Positions 37,642-45,559 of a stretch of 64,000 bases of DNA are shown one piece after another. How positions within the stretch are numbered: position 1 is the first letter of the stretch; every line of letters begins with the position of its first letter. Source of the stretch: Burkholderiales bacterium (GTDB taxonomy: Bacteria > Pseudomonadota > Gammaproteobacteria > Burkholderiales > Burkholderiaceae_C); NCBI GenBank assembly GCA_017307855.1, contig JAFKGD010000002.1, positions 558,001 to 622,000 of the forward strand, written 5' to 3'. A program made the position numbers and the translations under genes. The notes under the pieces were generated by a model that worked only from the letters and a program-made list of their open reading frames with translations, was not told the origin of the DNA and searched no databases.

Positions 37642-40176
37642 ATGCCGCTCAAACTCGCGCGCGACCTGTTGCAGGACCGCTACGCCCGCGTGCTCCGCCG
37701 CACCCTGGAGGTGTTGATGGTCGCTCTGCCGGTGATGCTCTGGTTCTCCATCGCGTACACCATCAACACGGCTCAGACGGTGGGTGTGGCGATCTTCACT
37801 GTCGTCACGTACGGCCTCTACCTGTTGCTCTACCTGGGCCATGAACGCTGGGTGGGCCCGATGCTCATCGCGCTGCTGGTGAGCTACACCACGTGGGACA
37901 TCGTGGCTTACGGTTCGGTGCGCAGTGCAGGCGCGATCGGCTATCTGTGCGCCGTGGTGGCCGCGGGCATCATGACCGGCAGGCGCACGCTCGCCGCCGT
38001 GATCCTGCTGTGCGTGGCGTTGCTGGCGGGGCTCACGTGGGCGGAGATGGCCGGCATCATCACGCGCGACGAATACAGCGTCTCGCCGACTTTCTGGCTC
38101 AGCCATGTGACCGCGCTCGTGGGCGTGGCGATCGGCACCGCCACCAGCCGGCAGCAGGTGCAGCGCGCGGTCGCAGACCTGCAACTGGAAGTCGAGCGGC
38201 GTACTCAGGCCGAACGGGAACTCCAGCGCAGCGAGCACCAGCTGCGCCGCGTGTTCGAACTCAGCCCGGCCGGCATCGTGGTGCAGTCGGTCAATACGCG
38301 CGAGATCCTCGACATGAACCCCGCGTTCGAGCGCATCTTCGGCTACACGCGGGAGGAATACATCGGCACGAAGGACCACACGTCCCTGTGGATGGATCCG
38401 CGCCAGCGCAATGCCATGCTGGCCGAACTGCTCGAGCACGGCCGCATCTCCTCGCGCGAGATCGTCGGCCGCCGCCGCGACGGCAAGTCCTTCCATGCGC
38501 TGATCTCCAGCGAGATCGGCGGTGTAGGCGACGAGAGAATCATCGTCTCCACCATCGCCGACACGAGCGTCGAGGTGGAGGCGCGCCGCTCACTGCAACG
38601 CTCGCAGGAGCTGTTCAGGAAGGCCTTCGATTTCAGCCCGATGAACATGATGATCTCGCGCGCCTCCGACGGCGTGTTCCTGGCCGTCAACAGCGCCGAA
38701 GGCTCGGTCCAGGGCTACACGCGAGACGAGCTGCTGGGCCGCTCGGCGGTCGACACCGGATCCTGGGCCAGCGAAGAGCAGCGCCTGCAGTTCGTCGAGC
38801 GGCTTCGCCGCGAAGGCCAGGTCATGCGGCTGGAGACGCGCATGCGCCACAAGCACGGTCATATGGTCGATTGCGCGATCTGGGCCGTCATCGTCGACAT
38901 CGACGGCGAGGACTGCGTGCTCAGCTGCAGCCTCAACATGACCGAGGAAAAGCGGCGCGAGGCTGTGCTGCTCGACGTGGCGCGCGGCGTGTCCGGCGAG
39001 ACCGGCGAGAGCTTTTTCCGCCAGCTCACGCAGAGCCTGGCGGGTGCGCTGGGCGCCGACATGGTGATGGTCGGCGAGATCGACGAAGCGCGCGAGGTGC
39101 AGACGCTGGCGCTGTGGAGCGATGGCAGCGTGCAGGCGAACATGCGCTATGCGCTGTCTGGCACCCCTTGCGACACGGCCGCGGGCTTCGACGACATGTG
39201 CAGCTACCTGGACCGGGTGCACGAAATCTTCCCGCACGACCATGCGCTGGCCGACGGGGGCTTTCGGGCCTACATGGGCATGGCCCTGCGCGATCCGGCG
39301 GGGCGGCCCATCGGGATCCTGGCCGCGCTGTGGCGCACGCCACAGCCGACATCGGCCGACCGTGACGCGCTGGTGCGTATCTTCGCCAGCCGCGGCGCGG
39401 CCGAGCTGATCCGGCTGCGCCACGAGCGGCAGATCCTGCTGCTCAACGAAGGTCTGGAACAGCGCGTGGCCGAGCGCACGGCCGAATTGCGCGCCACCAA
39501 TGCCGAACTCGAATCCTTCGCCTACAGCGTCTCGCACGACCTGCAGACACCGCTACGCGGCATCGACGGTTTCACGGCCCTGCTGGGACAGCAACTGGGC
39601 GACGCGCTGAGCCCCGAGCAGCAACGCATGTTCGGCCGCGTGCGCATCAACGTCGCGCGCATGGGCGAGCTCATCGCCGACCTGCTGGGCCTGGCCAAGG
39701 TGAGCAAGCGCGAGATGCGTCTGGAGATGGTCGACCTGAGCGCGCTGGCCGCGCAGGTGGGCGAATCGCTGCGCCAGACGCAGCCCGGCCGTGAGATCCG
39801 CATCAGCGTGGCGCCAGGTCTTCACGCCGAATGCGACCGCAGCCTCGCGCGCATCGCGCTGGAAAACCTGCTGGGCAATGCCGTCAAGTACACCCGCCCG
39901 CGCGAGGTGGCTTCGATCGAGATCGGCGCCGCGCCGGGTGAGCAGGGCGTGCTCTACATCCGCGACAACGGCGTCGGCTTCGACATGGAGTACGCCGACA
40001 AGCTGTTCAAGCCCTTCACCCGGCTGCACCACGACCACGAGTTCGAAGGCAGCGGCGTGGGACTGGCCACGGTGCACCGCATCCTGGAACGTCACGGCGG
40101 CGGCATCACGGGCAGCGGACGGGTCGACGACGGCGCGACCTTCCGCTTCTCGTTCGAGCGCACGCCGGCCGACTGA
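37642..40176 (+). CDS. Orphan PAS-domain hybrid-free sensor histidine kinase
   Basis: This 844-residue membrane sensor kinase has about five or six N-terminal helices (residues 25-170), then a coiled linker (QRAVADLQLEVERRTQAERELQ), two PAS domains (about 200-320 and 325-440), a GAF-like region (about 455-590) and a second coil. The HisKA domain has SYSVSHDLQTPLRGIDGF with the phosphoacceptor His632. The ATPase domain has the N box ALENLLGNAVKYT (about 737-749) and DNGVGFD (about 774-780). It lacks a receiver domain and no response regulator is adjacent, so it is an orphan of the bacteriophytochrome-kinase-like HisKA type. Signal unknown. Confidence 0.9.
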   Translation: MPLKLARDLLQDRYARVLRRTLEVLMVALPVMLWFSIAYTINTAQTVGVAIFTVVTYGLYLLLYLGHERWVGPMLIALLVSYTTWDIVAYGSVRSAGAIGYLCAVVAAGIMTGRRTLAAVILLCVALLAGLTWAEMAGIITRDEYSVSPTFWLSHVTALVGVAIGTATSRQQVQRAVADLQLEVERRTQAERELQRSEHQLRRVFELSPAGIVVQSVNTREILDMNPAFERIFGYTREEYIGTKDHTSLWMDPRQRNAMLAELLEHGRISSREIVGRRRDGKSFHALISSEIGGVGDERIIVSTIADTSVEVEARRSLQRSQELFRKAFDFSPMNMMISRASDGVFLAVNSAEGSVQGYTRDELLGRSAVDTGSWASEEQRLQFVERLRREGQVMRLETRMRHKHGHMVDCAIWAVIVDIDGEDCVLSCSLNMTEEKRREAVLLDVARGVSGETGESFFRQLTQSLAGALGADMVMVGEIDEAREVQTLALWSDGSVQANMRYALSGTPCDTAAGFDDMCSYLDRVHEIFPHDHALADGGFRAYMGMALRDPAGRPIGILAALWRTPQPTSADRDALVRIFASRGAAELIRLRHERQILLLNEGLEQRVAERTAELRATNAELESFAYSVSHDLQTPLRGIDGFTALLGQQLGDALSPEQQRMFGRVRINVARMGELIADLLGLAKVSKREMRLEMVDLSALAAQVGESLRQTQPGREIRISVAPGLHAECDRSLARIALENLLGNAVKYTRPREVASIEIGAAPGEQGVLYIRDNGVGFDMEYADKLFKPFTRLHHDHEFEGSGVGLATVHRILERHGGGITGSGRVDDGATFRFSFERTPAD

Positions 40177-40207
40177 GGCGCGGCCGGCCAGCCGCGTCGG
40201 CGGCCGT

Positions 40208-41143
40208 TCAGAGCGCCGCCAGCGCGGCGCCCATCACCTGATGGAAACGCCCGTCGTGGCTTTCGATGCTGGAATGCGTGGCGCCCGGCACCACCACGAG
40301 CTGCGCGCGGGGCACGCGCTCTTTCAGTTCCTGCGCATGCGAGAGCGGGATCAGCGCATCGGCATCGCCGTGGACGATGAGCACCGGGCCACCCACCTGC
40401 TCCAGCCATTCGGCGGTGGGAAGCGGATACCGCAACAGGAAACCCGGCACCCAGGGATACTGGCGCAACGCCATAGCCACCATGCTGGTATAGGGCGACA
40501 CCAGCACCGTGAGATCGGCCGGCGCGCCTGCGGCCGTGAGTTCGGACGACAGCCGCGCCGCCAGCCCGGTGCCGAGCGAGCGCCCGGCGATCACGATGCG
40601 GCGACCCACGTAGTCGGGCGCCACCGCGCGCCAGACCGCACGCACGTCTTCCAGCAACTGCTCCTGGTTCTGCAGCCGCCCCGTGCTCTTGCCAAAGCCG
40701 CGGTAATCCATCATCACCAGATCGAAACCGGCCTGACGGTAGAAGTCGGCCTCGGCGAACCAGCGCTCCAGGTTGCCGGAATTGCCGTGCAGGTAGAACA
40801 CCACGCCGCGCGCGCCCGGGCGGGTCAGGCGCAACACCGACAGGTGCGCACCGGGCACGGGCACGGTGACCTCGCGCACGTCGGGCGCGCGCGCCAGCAC
40901 GTGGTCGGCCGCCAGCGGCACCGGGCGGAACAGCAGCGATTCCTGACGCGACCAGAGGTAGGCAGAAGCGCCGGCATACACCAGCGCCATCAGCAGCAGG
41001 GCGATGAGCAGCAGCCACAGCGCGATGCGCTGCCACAGCGACCGCCGCGCACGTGGCGGTGCTTCTGGTGTGAAGGCCTCAGTGGCGATGGCCGTCTCCT
41101 TCCGTGTGGCCGATGTGCGGCGGATGGGAGAAGCCCTGGCCAT
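40208..41143 (-). CDS. Membrane-anchored alpha/beta hydrolase (start uncertain)
   Basis: This serine hydrolase has one N-terminal membrane helix (LWLLLIALLLMALVYAGAS) and resembles the BEM46/YfhR-type family. Visible motifs are VVFYLHGNSGN (oxyanion region), MMDYRGFGKS, the nucleophile elbow GRSLGTG, VHGDADALIP (Asp) and GATHSSIESH (His). The start is a puzzle: the best Shine-Dalgarno (AAGGAG at 41096-41101) points at an ATC codon at 41089, while the nearest in-frame ATGs upstream (41143, 41158) overlap the ZIP gene by 65-80 nt. I give the ATG at 41143 as the conventional choice; translation may begin at 41089. Confidence 0.82.
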   Translation of the reverse strand: MARASPIRRTSATRKETAIATEAFTPEAPPRARRSLWQRIALWLLLIALLLMALVYAGASAYLWSRQESLLFRPVPLAADHVLARAPDVREVTVPVPGAHLSVLRLTRPGARGVVFYLHGNSGNLERWFAEADFYRQAGFDLVMMDYRGFGKSTGRLQNQEQLLEDVRAVWRAVAPDYVGRRIVIAGRSLGTGLAARLSSELTAAGAPADLTVLVSPYTSMVAMALRQYPWVPGFLLRYPLPTAEWLEQVGGPVLIVHGDADALIPLSHAQELKERVPRAQLVVVPGATHSSIESHDGRFHQVMGAALAAL

Positions 41144-42023
41144 GCTCGTGCCCGCCATGGCTGTGCGCCAGCGAGCTCGCGCCCCACACCAGCAGGATGC
41201 CCGCCAACAGCCAGGCCACCTGCGCGGCCGTGGCGCGCGCATCCAGGCGCTTCTGGAGTTGCGGAATCAGGTCGGCCAGCGCCACATAGATGAAGCTGCT
41301 GCTCGCGATCACGAGGAAGTACGGCAGGTATTCGTGCAGCGCATCGACGAGGAAGTACCCCACCAGCCCGCCCAGCGGCGTGATGGCGCCAGCCAGCGAC
41401 ACCTTGAGCACGGCCGCGCGGCGGTTGCCGCTGCTCTGGCGCAACACGGCCAGGTCACCCATGTGGTGCGGAATCTCGTGCGCCAGCACGGCCAGCGCTG
41501 CGGCCACGCCCAGACGCACATCAGCGATGAAGGCCGAGGCGATCAGGATGCCGTCGCCGAAGCAGTGCACGCTGTCGCCGGTGAGGATGGCCCAAGCCCC
41601 GCCGGAGGCCGGGCGATGGTGATGGTGGCGCGGCGCATGCGAGTGCCCGTGCGCATGGCTGTCGGCATGGGCATGGCCGTCGGCCGGTGCATGCGCGTGA
41701 TCGTGCTGCGCCGGGCTTGCGGCATGTTCCACCGCTCCACCGTGATGATGTTCGTGCCCGTGGTGCCACAGCTCGGCCTTGTCGAGCAGGAAGAAGAACA
41801 CCAGCCCCACCAGCAGCGCGACGAACAGCGGCTGGGCGGCGGCGCCACCCTCGAAGGCCTCGGGCAGCAGGTGCATGAAGGCCGTGGCCAGCAGGGCACC
41901 CGCCGCCAGGCTCAACAGATGCTGGGCATATCGGCCCATCATGGCGAAGCCGAGCAAAGCGGCCAGCCAGACGCTGCCGATGCCTGCGGCGAGGGTTGCG
42001 AGAACGATGATCAGTAGCAGCAT
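41079..42023 (-). CDS. ZIP-family divalent metal transporter with His-rich loop
   Basis: This 314-residue ZIP transporter has about eight helices. The metal-binding helices carry HCFGDGILIASAFI and AHEIPHHMGDLAVL, the canonical ZIP IV/V residues (H-x-x-x-D/HEIPHH). The loop between helices 3 and 4 is extremely His-rich (about 95-140: HHGHEHHHGG...DGHAHADSHAHGHSH...HHHH), and the C-terminus adds HSHGGHEHGQG...GHTEGDGHRH. These are likely zinc-sensing or buffering loops. It is followed, with overlap, by the hydrolase gene. The ATG at 42023 begins with the first helix. Confidence 0.92.
   Translation of the reverse strand: MLLLIIVLATLAAGIGSVWLAALLGFAMMGRYAQHLLSLAAGALLATAFMHLLPEAFEGGAAAQPLFVALLVGLVFFFLLDKAELWHHGHEHHHGGAVEHAASPAQHDHAHAPADGHAHADSHAHGHSHAPRHHHHRPASGGAWAILTGDSVHCFGDGILIASAFIADVRLGVAAALAVLAHEIPHHMGDLAVLRQSSGNRRAAVLKVSLAGAITPLGGLVGYFLVDALHEYLPYFLVIASSSFIYVALADLIPQLQKRLDARATAAQVAWLLAGILLVWGASSLAHSHGGHEHGQGFSHPPHIGHTEGDGHRH
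41096..41101 (-). promoter_or_regulatory. Shine-Dalgarno AAGGAG pointing to an ATC codon
   Basis: AAGGAG, 6 nt, then ATC (41089-41087) in the hydrolase frame. There is no ATG, GTG or TTG at the right distance in that frame. It overlaps the 3' end of the ZIP gene (stop at 41079). Confidence 0.4.
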
Positions 42024-42074
42024 GAAAAATCCGCGAAAGGCGCTCCGTGGCACGCCCGGCCTGCGCCGCCCAGC

Positions 42075-42098
42075 AAAAAGCCGCCCCGAAGGGCGGCT
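42075..42098 (-). terminator. Intrinsic terminator after the dienelactone hydrolase gene
   Basis: On the minus strand AGCCGCCC-TTCG-GGGCGGCT is followed by TTTT: a perfect stem with a UUCG tetraloop. It lies 24 bp beyond the hydrolase stop at 42122 and ahead of the ZIP gene. Confidence 0.88.
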
Positions 42099-42121
42099 CG
42101 TCGGCCAGGGCGCGCGCCCGG

Positions 42122-43018
42122 TCAGGCCACGCCGTTGGCCTTGAACCAGGCCAGCGCGCGCTGCCAGCCATCTTCGGCCGGGCCCTGGCGGAAGCTCGGG
42201 CGATAGTCGGCATGGAAGGCGTGCGGCGCGTCAGGGTACACCACGAATTGCGAAGCCCTGGCCGCCGCGTTGCCGGCGGCCAGGGCGGTCTTCATCTTAT
42301 CAACCGTGTCAAGCGGGATGCCGGTATCGGCCGCGCCATACAGGCCGAGCACCGGCGCCTTCAAATCGCCGACGGCGTCGATCGGGTGGCGCGGCGTCAG
42401 CGCACTGGGGCTGCCGACGAGGCGGCCGTACCAGGCCACGCCGGCCTTTACCGGGCCGCGCGCGGCATACAGCCATGTGATGCGACCGCCCCAGCAGAAG
42501 CCGGTGATGGCCACCTTGTCGCGGTTGCCGCCGTTGCCGGCGGCCCAGGCGACCACGCCATCCAGGTCGCGCATGACCTGCTCGTCGGGCACCTTGGACA
42601 CCAGCTCGCTCATCAGGCGCGCCGTCTCGGTGTATTGCGTGGGGTCGCCCTGGCGCGCGAACAGCTCGGGCGCGATGGCCAGGTAGCCGGCCTTGGCGAA
42701 GCGACGGCACACATCGGCGATGTATTCGTGCACGCCGAAGATTTCCTGGATCACCAGCACCACGGGCAGGCCCGTCTTGCCTGCGGGCGCGGCGCGATAC
42801 GCCGGCACCTTGAAGCCGTCGACCTCGATGGTCACCTGCCCGGCGGTGAGGCCGTCGGCGGGCGTACGGATCGCGGTCTGGGCGACGATGGGCAGGGCGG
42901 TGGCGGCATAGCCGACCCCCAGCGCCGCCTTGAGCGCGGTGCGGCGCGTGGCGCCGTTCTCGCCGGCCGTGCCGGGAACGAGGGAATCGAAATCGGAACG
43001 CAGGTTGCGGTCGAGCAT
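42122..43018 (-). CDS. Exported dienelactone-hydrolase-family protein
   Basis: This 298-residue alpha/beta hydrolase has the dienelactone-hydrolase Cys nucleophile in ITGFCWGGR (Cys175), the Asp in GLYGAADTGIP and the His in PDAPHAFHADYRPSF. QEIFGVHEYI (91-100) is the family oxyanion segment. The N-terminus carries ATRRTALKAALGVGYAATALPIVAQ, a Tat-type signal (twin Arg at 25-26), so it probably acts in the periplasm. It is divergent from the MarR/GbsR-type regulator at 43178 with a 159-bp gap holding that gene's operator, so it may belong to the same regulon. Confidence 0.9.
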   Translation of the reverse strand: MLDRNLRSDFDSLVPGTAGENGATRRTALKAALGVGYAATALPIVAQTAIRTPADGLTAGQVTIEVDGFKVPAYRAAPAGKTGLPVVLVIQEIFGVHEYIADVCRRFAKAGYLAIAPELFARQGDPTQYTETARLMSELVSKVPDEQVMRDLDGVVAWAAGNGGNRDKVAITGFCWGGRITWLYAARGPVKAGVAWYGRLVGSPSALTPRHPIDAVGDLKAPVLGLYGAADTGIPLDTVDKMKTALAAGNAAARASQFVVYPDAPHAFHADYRPSFRQGPAEDGWQRALAWFKANGVA

Positions 43019-43142
43019 GTAACTCCTCCAGTGGGTTGACGGCCTTGCATGGAGCCGGACGGCGCGAATTGGTTCAGGACGGTTACGCAGGCTGGCTCCG
43101 TTCGGATCAACGCGCACCATAGCGCCTGCCTTAATTTCAGTA

Positions 43143-43170
43143 TTGACAGAAATTTCTGTCGAAATACACT
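43143..43170 (+). promoter_or_regulatory. Promoter of the MarR/GbsR-type gene, leaderless geometry
   Basis: A consensus -35 TTGACA (43143-43148) is 16 nt from TACACT (43165-43170), which ends 7 nt before the ATG at 43178. The -35 box lies partly inside the palindrome at 43145-43160, as expected for repression. No Shine-Dalgarno sequence is present. Confidence 0.65.
43145..43160. promoter_or_regulatory. Perfect 16-bp palindromic operator
   Basis: GACAGAAATTTCTGTC is a perfect inverted repeat placed between the -35 and -10 elements of the regulator gene and within the divergent region shared with the dienelactone hydrolase gene. The half sequence ATTTCTGT recurs at 43739-43746 upstream of the next gene. 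It is the likely autoregulatory site of the MarR/GbsR-type protein. Confidence 0.65.
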
Positions 43171-43177
43171 TCGAGCC

Positions 43178-43723
43178 ATGGAACTCACCCCGATTGCCCG
43201 CCGCTTCGTCGTCCATTGGGGAGAAATGGGCAGCGCCTGGGGCGTCAATCGCACGGTGTCGCAGATCCATGCCCTGCTGTTCTTCCACGGCCGCGCGCTG
43301 CACGCCGAGGAAATCTCCGAAACGCTCGGCGTAGCGCGCTCCAACGTGAGCACCAGCCTCAAGGAGCTGCTCAACTGGAACCTCATCCGCACCAGCCATG
43401 TGCTGGGGGATCGCCGGGACTACTTCGAAACTTCCACCGACGTGTGGGAGCTCTTCCGCACCATCGTGCGCGAGCGCAAGGAACGCGAGTACGACCCCAC
43501 CGTGCGCATGCTGCGCGAACTGGTGGCGCAGCCCGGCTTCGATCAGGAAACCGCCGACGCGCAGGACCGCGTCCGCGCCACGCTGCAGCTCATGGAATCG
43601 CTGGGCCTGTGGGCCGACGAGATGCTGCGGCTGTCGCCCGCCACGCTCGACAAGGTGCTGCGCCTGGGCGCGAGCGTGCAGAAGTTCGTGCGCGGCAGCG
43701 ATGCCGCAACCCCGGAGCAATGA
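43178..43723 (+). CDS. GbsR/MarR-family transcriptional regulator
   Basis: This 181-residue winged-helix protein belongs to the GbsR/MarR group: WGEMGSAWGVNRTVSQIHALLFFHGRALHAEEISETLGVARSNVSTSLKELLNWNLI spans residues 14-70, with the recognition helix near SNVSTSLKEL, and a dimerising C-terminal helical tail follows. It sits directly on a perfect palindrome and divergent to the dienelactone hydrolase gene; the three following genes on the same strand are its probable targets. The ATG at 43178 fits the promoter; an in-frame ATG at 43049 lies upstream of that promoter and is rejected. Confidence 0.88.
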   Translation: MELTPIARRFVVHWGEMGSAWGVNRTVSQIHALLFFHGRALHAEEISETLGVARSNVSTSLKELLNWNLIRTSHVLGDRRDYFETSTDVWELFRTIVRERKEREYDPTVRMLRELVAQPGFDQETADAQDRVRATLQLMESLGLWADEMLRLSPATLDKVLRLGASVQKFVRGSDAATPEQ

Positions 43724-43738
43724 GTTTTTTTCCAACTG

Positions 43739-43762
43739 ATTTCTGTAATTGCCGAAATTTCG
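43739..43762 (+). promoter_or_regulatory. Second candidate regulator site before the NDUFA9-like gene
   Basis: ATTTCTGT (43739-43746) followed by the 10-bp palindrome CGAAATTTCG (43753-43762). Both elements also occur, closer together, in the operator region at 43145-43166 (ATTTCTGT and GAAAT). It lies 14 bp before the ATG at 43777. Confidence 0.45.
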
Positions 43763-43776
43763 AAAGATCCGACATC

Positions 43777-44658
43777 ATGCAAGTCCTCGTCTGTGGCGCC
43801 CGCGGCTTCATCGGCCGGCACATCGTTCAGGCTCTCGAGGCCGCCGGGCACGGCGTCGTGCGCGGCGTGTCGCGTGCGGCGGGCGCGGGCGAGGTGACCG
43901 TGGACTTCGTGCGCGACCTGTCGCCCGAAACCTGGCTGCCGCGCCTGGCCGGCATCGATGCCGTAGTCAACGCCGTCGGCATCCTGCGCGACACACCGCG
44001 GCGGCCGATGCAGGCGGTGCATGCCGACGCGCCCACCGCCCTGTTCGAGGCCTGCGCGCGCAGCGGTGTGCGCCGGGTGATCCATGTCTCGGCACTGGCC
44101 ATCGACGGCAATCCCACCGCCTACGCGCAGACCAAGCTCGCCGCCGAGCAGGCACTGCTGGCACTCAACGATGCCGGGCGGCTCGACGGCGTGGTGCTGC
44201 GCCCGAGCATCGTGTTCGGACCCGGGGGCGACAGCAGCCAGCTGTTCCTGAACCTGGGCCGCCTGCCCTGGATCGTGCTGCCGCGCGCCGCCATCCGGAC
44301 GCGTGTACAGCCCGTACACGTGTACGAACTGGCGGAGGTCGTGGCGCGCCTCGCCGGCCCGGCGCTCGACCTGCGCGGCCGGCTCGAATGCGCCGGCCCC
44401 GAGGCCGTGCCGCTGGCCGGCTTCATCGCCAGCCTGCGCACCCAGCTCGGCCACCGCGCACCGCGCGTGACGGCCCTGCCCGACGGGCTCACGCAGCTGT
44501 CGGCCCGCATGGGCGACTGGGTGCCCGTCACGCCGTGGGGCACGCAGGCCCTGTCGCTGCTCACGCAGGACAACGTGGGCGACCCGGCCGCGATGACGCA
44601 ATTGCTGGGCCGCGCGCCCACGCATCACAGCCAGTTGCTGGCCCAGGGCGTCCGATGA
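43777..44658 (+). CDS. NDUFA9-like NAD(P)-dependent epimerase/reductase
   Basis: This 293-residue Rossmann-fold protein of the atypical SDR family is close to the complex I NDUFA9/NmrA-like group. Residues 1-25 hold the dinucleotide motif MQVLVCGARGFIGRHIVQAL; VVNAVGILRD and VIHVSALAIDGNPTAYAQTKLAAEQALL (about 102-129, Y-x-x-x-K) are typical. PSIVFGPGGDSSQLFLNL matches the substrate loop of this group. The next gene overlaps it by 4 nt. Its natural substrate is unknown. Confidence 0.85.
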   Translation: MQVLVCGARGFIGRHIVQALEAAGHGVVRGVSRAAGAGEVTVDFVRDLSPETWLPRLAGIDAVVNAVGILRDTPRRPMQAVHADAPTALFEACARSGVRRVIHVSALAIDGNPTAYAQTKLAAEQALLALNDAGRLDGVVLRPSIVFGPGGDSSQLFLNLGRLPWIVLPRAAIRTRVQPVHVYELAEVVARLAGPALDLRGRLECAGPEAVPLAGFIASLRTQLGHRAPRVTALPDGLTQLSARMGDWVPVTPWGTQALSLLTQDNVGDPAAMTQLLGRAPTHHSQLLAQGVR

Positions 44659-45035
44659 CCGCGCACGAGCAACGCGTCGTCCGCGCCAGCCTCGTCGTGC
44701 TGTGGCTCGGCACGGCTGCCGTGAGCCTGCTGGAGCTGCGCGGCCAGAGCACGGCGCTGCTGGCGGAGGCCGGCATCGCTGCCGGCCCGCTGGCCGATGC
44801 GCTGGTGATCGCAGGCAGCGCGCTCGACATCGTGCTGGGCCTCTGGCTGTGGCTGCGCCCCGGGCGCACGAGCGCGTGGTTGGCGCTGGCGGGCATGGCG
44901 CTGATGACGTCAGTGGCCACGGCCCTGCTGCCCGCGCTGTGGCTGCATCCGCTGGGCCCGCTGCTCAAGAACCTGCCAGTGGCCGCACTGCTGTGGCTGC
45001 TGGCCCGCTCCTACGCCCCTGGAAACAAGGCATGA
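44655..45035 (+). CDS. DoxX-like small membrane protein
   Basis: This 126-residue protein has four predicted helices. It resembles the DoxX-like module that in many proteobacteria is fused to the C-terminus of the NDUFA9-like reductase; here it is a separate gene overlapping that reductase by 4 nt (ATGA). Segments AALVIAGSALDIVLGLWLWLRPG-like and LLKNLPVAALLWLLAR are typical. Overlap with the next gene (ATGA) implies cotranslation. Confidence 0.75.
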   Translation: MTAHEQRVVRASLVVLWLGTAAVSLLELRGQSTALLAEAGIAAGPLADALVIAGSALDIVLGLWLWLRPGRTSAWLALAGMALMTSVATALLPALWLHPLGPLLKNLPVAALLWLLARSYAPGNKA

Positions 45036-45502
45036 ACACCTACCTCATCCTCAAGTGGATCCACATCCTCTCCAGCGTGGTGCTGGTGGGCACGGGCTTC
45101 GGCTCGGCGTTCTACATGTTCTTCGCCAACCGTTCGGGCAGCGTGGCCGCGCAAGCGGTGGTCAGCCGCCTGGTGGTGCGCGCCGACCTGTGGTTCACCA
45201 CGCCGGCAGTGATCGTCCAGCCGCTCACCGGCTTCGCGCTGGCCCACATGGCAGGCTGGCCGCTCAGCACGCCCTGGCTCGCGCTCTCCATTGGCCTGTA
45301 TCTGCTGGCCGGCGCCTGCTGGCTGCCGGTGCTGTGGTTGCAGTCGCGCATGGCTTCGACAGCGGCCGAAGCCGCACGCACCGGTGCAGCGTTGCCGCCG
45401 TCGTATGCGACGCATGCGCGACGCTGGGAAGCGCTGGGCTACCCCGCGTTCATCGCCATGATCGCCGTGTTCTACCTGATGGTGAACAAGCCGCAGTTGT
45501 AG
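45032..45502 (+). CDS. DUF2269-type membrane protein
   Basis: This 156-residue protein has four helices, starting NTYLILKWIHILSSVVLVGTGFGSAFYMFF, with a His (H11) and paired Trp typical of DUF2269 proteins (heme-protein-like membrane folds of unknown function). It ends the four-gene unit regulator-reductase-DoxX-DUF2269. Its stop faces the polA stop, 57 bp away. Confidence 0.82.
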   Translation: MNTYLILKWIHILSSVVLVGTGFGSAFYMFFANRSGSVAAQAVVSRLVVRADLWFTTPAVIVQPLTGFALAHMAGWPLSTPWLALSIGLYLLAGACWLPVLWLQSRMASTAAEAARTGAALPPSYATHARRWEALGYPAFIAMIAVFYLMVNKPQL

Positions 45503-45559
45503 GTCACATGCGCTTCGTACTGCATCGGCAGCGGACAGCCAAGCCTGCCCCCGACCAGT

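Noticed and set aside
35317..38496. Open frame of more than 1000 codons on the minus strand
   Set aside because: It crosses four well-supported plus-strand genes, has shadow-type composition (His/Arg/Gln/Ala repeats) and no domain match; typical of GC-rich antisense frames.
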